Shown here piece by piece: positions 59,163-64,000 of a stretch of 64,000 nucleotides of DNA (position 1 is the stretch's first letter; each line of letters begins with the position of its first letter). Where the stretch lies: assembly GCF_006542765.1 (NCBI RefSeq), contig NZ_SKCD01000044.1, positions 248,001 through 312,000 of the forward strand, given 5' to 3'. A model generated the notes under the pieces. That model saw only the letters and a program-made list of their open reading frames with translations, made no database searches and was not told the origin of the DNA. The position numbers were made by a program, and so were the translations under genes. This DNA is from Paenibacillus luteus (GTDB lineage: Bacteria > Bacillota > Bacilli > Paenibacillales > Paenibacillaceae).

Positions 59163-60667
59163 GGTTTGCCCTCCTCCGGCTTATCATTTGATTGCGTAGT
59201 GTCTTGCTTGGCCAGCGTGCTCGTTGGCCTTTTGTTCAATAACCAAAGTGGAGCGCGTACAATTGTATCCTTCCAATCAGAAAAACGGACCGGCGCAAGC
59301 GGATTTCCATAAGGCATGCCTAATGATTTTAGCGTTAGCAGATGAGCGATCATGGTCATTAAACCGATGATGATCCCGACGAATCCGAATAGGGATGCCA
59401 AAATCATGAGAATAAAACGGATTAACCGCACAGCTGCGACCATATCGTAGTTAGGCAAAATAAAAGAAGAGATGGCGGTGAAGGCGACGACTATGACCAT
59501 GACGTTGCTAATTAGCCCTGCCTGTACGACCGCTTGACCAAGCACAATGCCACCTACGATTCCAACGGTTTGGCCAACGGGAGCAGGAAGCCGAACGCCT
59601 GCTTCACGAAGCATCTCCAATGTGATTTCCATCAGAATAGCTTCTACGAATGGCGGAAAGGGTACTTGCCCGCGCGACTCTCCCAGAGTTAGTAGAAGCT
59701 TCAGTGGAATGATTTCAATGTGAAAGGAGGTGACAGCAATAAAGAAAGCTGGCAGGAAGGCCGCTGTAATGAAGGCAAATAACCGCAGCAAGCGCAAAAA
59801 GGTAGCAATGGACCAACGTGTACTATAGTCGTCGATACTTTGGAAAAAGGAATAAAAGCTAACCGGTGCGACTAGAACGCTGGGCGAGCGGTCAACGACA
59901 ACGACGCATCTTCCTTGCAAAATTTGCGAGGCAGCAGAATCTGGGCGCTCCGTTAAGACGAATTGAGGAAATAGAGAGTAAGGATTATCTTCTATTAACT
60001 CGGACAGTTCTCCCGTATTTAAAATAACGTCTACGTCTATTTTTTGGATTCTTTCCTCCATGGAACGCAGAAGTTCAGGGTTCATCACATCAGCTAAATA
60101 TAAGAGTGTAACATTCGTTTGTCCGCGTCTTCCGACGATCAAGCGGCGCATCTTTAATTCCCGGTTCGGAATGTAACGCCGAATCATCGCTATGTTTTGC
60201 CCGCTTGTCTCAACAAAACCCTGATGGGCGCCCTTTAATGACGCTTCCATTTGCGGGTCCTCAATCGCTCGTTGTGGCCAGCCGCCTGTTCCAAGCGCAT
60301 AGGCTTTGTCTCTGCCATCGACGAGCAGAACGCTGCTTCCATGAAGTAACGATATTTCAATTTGAGACCAGCGGGACTCTTCTATAATATGACCTACGGT
60401 CATCATGAGCTCGTCGCCAGGCTTTCCGTCTTCGGTATGAACCTGTAGCGGGCGGAGGACATCATTATTAATGGCTTGCTGGTCGCTCAGCCCATCGATA
60501 AATAGGAGTGCTGCTTGCTCTTGAGTCTGTTTGATGGTGAAGGTTCTAATAAATAAATCGGGCGATTCAGAAAATAAGTTTCGGACGATTTTAAGATTTT
60601 CATCCAGGTTAAAAAGGATACCATCCTCTTGTTCAGGCTTGTCCATCTCGTTTTCTGCATGGATCAT
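59159..60667 (-). CDS. GerA family spore germination protein (A subunit)
   Basis: A 502-residue membrane protein. A cytoplasmic N-terminal domain of about 230 residues (NLDENLKIVRNLFSESPDLF, KQTQEQAALLFIDGLSDQQA) is followed by SELIEDNPYSLFPQFVLTER, then five to six membrane helices. PFPPFVEAILMEITLEMLRE and GVRLPAPVGQTVGIVGGIVL are hallmark segments of the family. The ATG at 60667 follows GGAAAGGAGG by 9 bases; the frame is open to 60751. It is the first gene of the gerA-gerB-gerC order. The A subunit forms the ion channel of the germinant receptor. Germinant unknown. Confidence 0.94.
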   Translation of the reverse strand: MIHAENEMDKPEQEDGILFNLDENLKIVRNLFSESPDLFIRTFTIKQTQEQAALLFIDGLSDQQAINNDVLRPLQVHTEDGKPGDELMMTVGHIIEESRWSQIEISLLHGSSVLLVDGRDKAYALGTGGWPQRAIEDPQMEASLKGAHQGFVETSGQNIAMIRRYIPNRELKMRRLIVGRRGQTNVTLLYLADVMNPELLRSMEERIQKIDVDVILNTGELSELIEDNPYSLFPQFVLTERPDSAASQILQGRCVVVVDRSPSVLVAPVSFYSFFQSIDDYSTRWSIATFLRLLRLFAFITAAFLPAFFIAVTSFHIEIIPLKLLLTLGESRGQVPFPPFVEAILMEITLEMLREAGVRLPAPVGQTVGIVGGIVLGQAVVQAGLISNVMVIVVAFTAISSFILPNYDMVAAVRLIRFILMILASLFGFVGIIIGLMTMIAHLLTLKSLGMPYGNPLAPVRFSDWKDTIVRAPLWLLNKRPTSTLAKQDTTQSNDKPEEGKP

Positions 60668-60753
60668 CAAAGATATCCTCCTTTCCCGGCTGAAGTCATG
60701 ATCGGCTATTCTATTTTGCCACGCTTTACCATGAGTATACGTGGCCAACAAAA

Positions 60754-60782
60754 ATCCCCCCTCGCATAGTGCAAGGGGGGAT
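60754..60782 (-). terminator. terminator of the PRPP synthetase gene
   Basis: On the minus strand ATCCCCCCTTGC and GCGAGGGGGGAT pair fully (one T-G pair) and are followed by TTTTTGTT. On the plus strand the same bases leave a mismatch, which supports action on the minus strand. Confidence 0.82.
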
Positions 60783-60821
60783 GGTGATTAATGGTCAATA
60801 GGGAAGCAACTTTCCCAGTAC

Positions 60822-61763
60822 TTAGGTGCCTGCTTTGAACAAGGTGGCAATGGAGCCGCCTTCGGTAATGATTTTGATCGCTGTAGCTAGAAGCGGGGAC
60901 ATCGGCAAAACGATAAACTTATCGGAACGCTGTTCGCCGATATCAATCGTATCGGTAATGACGACCTCCCGAATATTCGGGTGATCAAGCTTCTCCAGCG
61001 CATTGGCGGAGAACAGCCCATGCGTTGCACATATGTAAGAGTCATGGGCGCCTTTTTTCTTAAGCGCTTCGACTACGTTAACGATCGTGCTGCCTGTGTC
61101 AATCAGGTCTTCAATTATAATCGGAGTCATATCTTCAACGTCTCCGATAATATGTGTAATCTCGGATTGGTTATGCGCTGGCCGGTTTTTAATCATGATC
61201 GCAAATGGACAATCTAGCAGGCCAGCAAGCTTTTCTGCTGTTGTTGCACGTCCTGCGTCAGGAGAGACGACGACAGGGTTTTTAATATTTTTGCCTCTTA
61301 AGTATTCGATAATCAGATCAAGCGCAGTCAAATGATCGACCGGAATATCGAAGAAGCCCTGAATCGGATCGGCATGCAAATCAACGGTAATGATTCGGTT
61401 AGCACCGACCGTCGTAAGCACATCTGCGACGAGCTTGGCGGAAATGGGCTCCCGTGGAGCTGATTTTCTTTCTTGACGAGCATAACCATAATAGGGCATA
61501 ACAATGTTGATGGTTTTGGCGGATGCCCGCTTGGCAGCATCAATCATGACAAGCGTTTCGATTAAATGCTCGTTAACGGGATGGGAAAGCGATTGTACGA
61601 TAAAGACGTCACAGGTACGAATGGACTCACCATAGGAAACATGAATTTCGCCGCTCTGTTGTCGTGAGATAGCGACATTTCCTAGGGGAAGATCAAGCTC
61701 TTTGCATAGCTCCTCGGCAAGCCTCTGATTCGAGGTGCCGGAAAAAATTTTAATCTTTTGCAT
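60822..61763 (-). CDS. prs: ribose-phosphate pyrophosphokinase
   Basis: A 313-residue enzyme that makes PRPP from ribose 5-phosphate and ATP for nucleotide, His and Trp synthesis. IKIFSGTSNQRLAEELCKEL is the N-terminus, and YYGYARQERKSAPREPISAK is the catalytic flexible loop with the conserved K-x-x-x-RE. VVSPDAGRATTAEKLA is the regulatory flag region and IIIEDLIDTGSTI the PRPP-binding loop. Some positions differ from the common Bacillus form as I remember it (DHGGVTRA and DDIIDTAGT there), so this may be a second paralogue. AAGGAGG precedes the ATG. It is a single gene with its own terminator. Confidence 0.93.
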   Translation of the reverse strand: MQKIKIFSGTSNQRLAEELCKELDLPLGNVAISRQQSGEIHVSYGESIRTCDVFIVQSLSHPVNEHLIETLVMIDAAKRASAKTINIVMPYYGYARQERKSAPREPISAKLVADVLTTVGANRIITVDLHADPIQGFFDIPVDHLTALDLIIEYLRGKNIKNPVVVSPDAGRATTAEKLAGLLDCPFAIMIKNRPAHNQSEITHIIGDVEDMTPIIIEDLIDTGSTIVNVVEALKKKGAHDSYICATHGLFSANALEKLDHPNIREVVITDTIDIGEQRSDKFIVLPMSPLLATAIKIITEGGSIATLFKAGT

Positions 61764-61926
61764 AAGATCCTCCTTAAAACTACGATAAACGACATTCTTT
61801 GCTCAATCATAACAAACAAAGCATAGGAGGACAAATCATTGCGGTACTTTTTCGGGGATTGGAACAAATAAGGAAAGGTGATAAAGTACTTTAATGGGAA
61901 AGAAAGAGGAAAAGGAGATTTATGAA

Positions 61927-63159
61927 ATGGCTGTTTACAATGAATCCCGACCCCAAATAGCCAATCAGTCAACGGGAGCTAAGAGGTTTTGGCTTATTTT
62001 ATTGTTGGGTTGTCTTTCGGCATTTGGGCCCCTGTCACTGGACATGTATTTGCCTGCATTGCCTAAGCTTGAAGATGATTTTGGGACCAGCTCATCTCTT
62101 GTGCAATTAAGCTTAACCGCTTGTATGATAGGCCTGTCCGTTGGGCAATTATTTGCAGGAACATGGAGCGACGTTCGTGGAAGAAGGCTGCCGCTGCTTA
62201 TTTTTCTTGCCATATATGGGGTGTCGTCCGTGTTATGCGCCTTTGCGCCATCAATCGGTTTACTGATCGTACTACGTTTCATACAAGGCTTCTCAGGATC
62301 TGCGGGCATTGTTGTTTCTCGGGCAATTGTAAGGGATATGTATTCGGGTCCAGAGCTCACCCGTTTTTTTGCAATGCTTATGCTTGTAAACGGAGCAGCA
62401 CCGATATTTGCACCTATCTTTGGCGGGCAGCTGCTTAAGTTCACCTCTTGGGAGGGCGTTTTTGTCGTTCTGGGCATTTGGGGTGTAGTTATTTTTGCCG
62501 CTGTTTTATTCGGTATGCCGGAGACACTTGCACCCGAGAAACGGATGGTAGCCGGGATTCGCCCCATGCTATCCACCTTCGGCATGCTGCTGAGGGATCG
62601 TTCATTTATGGGATATGCGCTAGCTCAGGGCCTTGTCATGGCAGCCATGTTTGCGTATATTGCGGGGTCTCCATTTGTCCTCCAAAATATATATGGTGTT
62701 AGCCCGCAGGGCTTCAGCTTGTTATTTGCGCTAAATGGACTAGGCATTATTATATTTGGTCAAGTTACGGGACGACTTGCAGGTAAAGTAGGAGAGAAAA
62801 AGCTATTTGCTATTGGACTCATACTGGCTTCAACAGCGGGACTGTCCCTGCTTGTAATGATTATTTTAAACGCGCCGCTTTTTGCCTTACTGATACCGCT
62901 GTTTTTTGTTGTATCAAGCGTAGGCATCATATCAACGACAGGTTTCTCGCTTGCGATGCAAAAACATGGTCATGCTGCAGGCAGCGCTTTCGCACTGCTT
63001 GGGCTGTTATCCTTTACATTTGGCGGCATTATGGCTCCGCTAGTCGGGCTAGGTGGAAGTGCAAATGCGCTTCCTATGGGAATTTGGATTGCCCTTGCTG
63101 AGCTTGGCGCCGCAGCATGCTATATTTTCATGATTTATCTCCCTTCGAAAGGGCGGTAA
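61927..63159 (+). CDS. Bcr/CflA family MFS efflux transporter
   Basis: A 410-residue, 12-segment MFS protein. GPLSLDMYLPALPKLEDDFG in the first helix and loop is the Bcr/CflA hallmark, followed by GTWSDVRGRRLPLLIFLAIY (motif A) and RFIQGFSGSAGIVVSRAIVR. Relatives export bicyclomycin, chloramphenicol or cysteine. The ATG at 61927 has AAAGGAG 9 bases upstream; an in-frame ATG at 61894 is an alternative, and an ATG at 61922 is out of frame. It is divergent from prs by about 160 bases. No regulator gene is adjacent. Confidence 0.92.
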   Translation: MAVYNESRPQIANQSTGAKRFWLILLLGCLSAFGPLSLDMYLPALPKLEDDFGTSSSLVQLSLTACMIGLSVGQLFAGTWSDVRGRRLPLLIFLAIYGVSSVLCAFAPSIGLLIVLRFIQGFSGSAGIVVSRAIVRDMYSGPELTRFFAMLMLVNGAAPIFAPIFGGQLLKFTSWEGVFVVLGIWGVVIFAAVLFGMPETLAPEKRMVAGIRPMLSTFGMLLRDRSFMGYALAQGLVMAAMFAYIAGSPFVLQNIYGVSPQGFSLLFALNGLGIIIFGQVTGRLAGKVGEKKLFAIGLILASTAGLSLLVMIILNAPLFALLIPLFFVVSSVGIISTTGFSLAMQKHGHAAGSAFALLGLLSFTFGGIMAPLVGLGGSANALPMGIWIALAELGAAACYIFMIYLPSKGR

Positions 63160-63179
63160 TTCTCGTAAAACGCAAGCCT

Positions 63180-63223
63180 GCCTCCGACAAACCTTATTTT
63201 CAGGTGTGAGGAGGCTCTTTTTT
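63180..63223 (+). terminator. terminator after the Bcr/CflA gene
   Basis: GCCTCC (63180-63185) and GGAGGC (63210-63215), extended by inner ACCT/AGGT pairing, followed by a run of eight T within 63216-63224. Confidence 0.75.
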
Positions 63224-63271
63224 TGGGGAGGGCTGCGGGTGTATAATGTGTGCTTAGAAAGAGGTGGAAGC

Positions 63272-64000
63272 ATGTCTCAAGAGATTAGAGCTTACGAGCT
63301 GGTTGCACTGAAGGAAATAGCGGAAATGCTCAACAGCACCAACAATATGAATCAAATGTTAGACGATGTGTTAATTAAGCTGCTTGAAGTTACGGGCTTT
63401 ACGACTGGTTGGATCTTTATGACGGATAACCGAAGCGAGAAGCTGTGTGCGGCTTCCCATGCCTTGCCGCAAGGGCTGAACGCTAATAACCAGCAGGTGA
63501 TGTGCGGAACGGAATGCTGGTGCCTGCAAAGCTACATGCAAAATAAATTGCATCATGCCGTTAATATTATAGAATGCTCTCGAATTACCTATGCCATTAC
63601 TCATTCACTTGGAGATACGGAAGGCATATCTCACCATGCCACCGTGCCGCTAAAAGCCGGTACTGACAGCTTTGGTTTGCTAAACGTCTCACAGACCGGA
63701 AAGGTTTATTTCTCGGAGGAAGAGCTGGCGCTGCTTGAGGCGATCGCTTATCAAATTGGGACGGCAATCAAGCGGATTAGGCTGTATCAGCTGCAGGAGC
63801 AGCATGCGATTCATTATGCGAAGCTCGGCAACGTTATTCAGAGCATTAATGCAGTGCAAGACATTAATCAACTGCCGCTGCAGGCGGTTAAACATATTGG
63901 GGATACTTTCCACTGGCAGCATGTTTCGTTATTTATGTATGAGCAGCAGCAATTATCGCTTCGCGCTCATTATACGAACAACCAATTAAACAAAGAATGG
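63272..64000 (+). CDS. GAF-domain protein, probable sensor kinase, partial at window end
   Basis: The open frame runs off the window after 243 codons. AGAGGTGG precedes the ATG. Residues about 10-175 read as a GAF domain (ALKEIAEMLNSTNNMNQMLD, GISHHATVPLKAGTDSFGLL, then FSEEELALLEAIAYQIGTAI). A helix and the beginning of what looks like a second GAF domain follow (about 195-243). The region has a cluster of His/Cys (VMCGTECWC) that could bind a ligand or metal. In Bacillota such N-termini usually belong to NarL-partner histidine kinases, but the kinase domain is not inside the window. Confidence 0.75.
   Translation, partial: MSQEIRAYELVALKEIAEMLNSTNNMNQMLDDVLIKLLEVTGFTTGWIFMTDNRSEKLCAASHALPQGLNANNQQVMCGTECWCLQSYMQNKLHHAVNIIECSRITYAITHSLGDTEGISHHATVPLKAGTDSFGLLNVSQTGKVYFSEEELALLEAIAYQIGTAIKRIRLYQLQEQHAIHYAKLGNVIQSINAVQDINQLPLQAVKHIGDTFHWQHVSLFMYEQQQLSLRAHYTNNQLNKEW

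Noticed and set aside
62121..62702. Alternative-frame open stretches within the Bcr/CflA gene
   Set aside because: Cys/Arg-rich out-of-frame translations without start signals.

Overview
The window looks like chromosome of an endospore-forming member of the Bacillota, most likely Paenibacillus or a close relative. The grounds are strong AAGGAGG-type ribosome binding sites, a gerA-gerB-gerC type spore germination operon, an S-layer-homology (SLH) surface protein, Fur and Zur boxes of the Bacillus type, YesM/YesN-like two-component control of sugar ABC transporters, and many Gfo/Idh/MocA sugar oxidoreductases. No rRNA, tRNA, CRISPR array, prophage or insertion sequence was seen. I used no database, so all family names come from recognised motifs.

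Layout. 0-5.3 kb: a small cysteine-containing protein, a LysR regulator divergent from an SDR + EamA exporter pair, and a MarR-MFS efflux unit with the same palindromic operator before each gene. 5.3-10.1 kb: an intergenic hairpin cluster, then a secreted amidase carrying cohesin and dockerin modules, followed by a cohesin-linker-SLH protein. Together they look like a miniature cellulosome-style system that holds an amidase on the cell surface. 10.3-16.9 kb: an SDR without its usual Tyr, an Old Yellow Enzyme, an MFS pump with a convergent MarR, a second MarR, a small alarmone synthetase and two small proteins. 16.9-23.6 kb: a metal-homeostasis block. It holds an ABC exporter, an AraC-binding-protein fusion and a ferric-siderophore lipoprotein, each with a Fur box, plus a zinc-free ribosomal protein S14 with a Zur box.

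24-38 kb: a carbohydrate block. One operon encodes a dehydrogenase, two ABC permeases and a binding protein, followed by a LacI regulator; matching palindromes lie upstream of both units. Then come AraC-regulated Gfo/Idh/MocA dehydrogenases, sugar-phosphate-isomerase-like TIM barrels, an aldo/keto reductase and a PhyH dioxygenase. 38-46.5 kb: a giant DUF11-repeat protein made of alternating repeat types, split by a frameshift and with an abnormal start region. 47-53 kb: a YesM/YesN-like two-component system and a sugar ABC transporter whose promoters share an ungapped tandem element, which suggests autoregulation plus control of the transporter. 53-64 kb: a luciferase-like monooxygenase, two unrecognised proteins, a chorismate mutase, a DUF3891 protein, the ger operon, a PRPP synthetase, a Bcr/CflA-type exporter and the start of a GAF-domain protein that runs off the window.

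The most interesting points are the cohesin/dockerin/SLH amidase module, the alternating and broken DUF11 giant, and the shared two-copy promoter element of the two-component system and its transporter.
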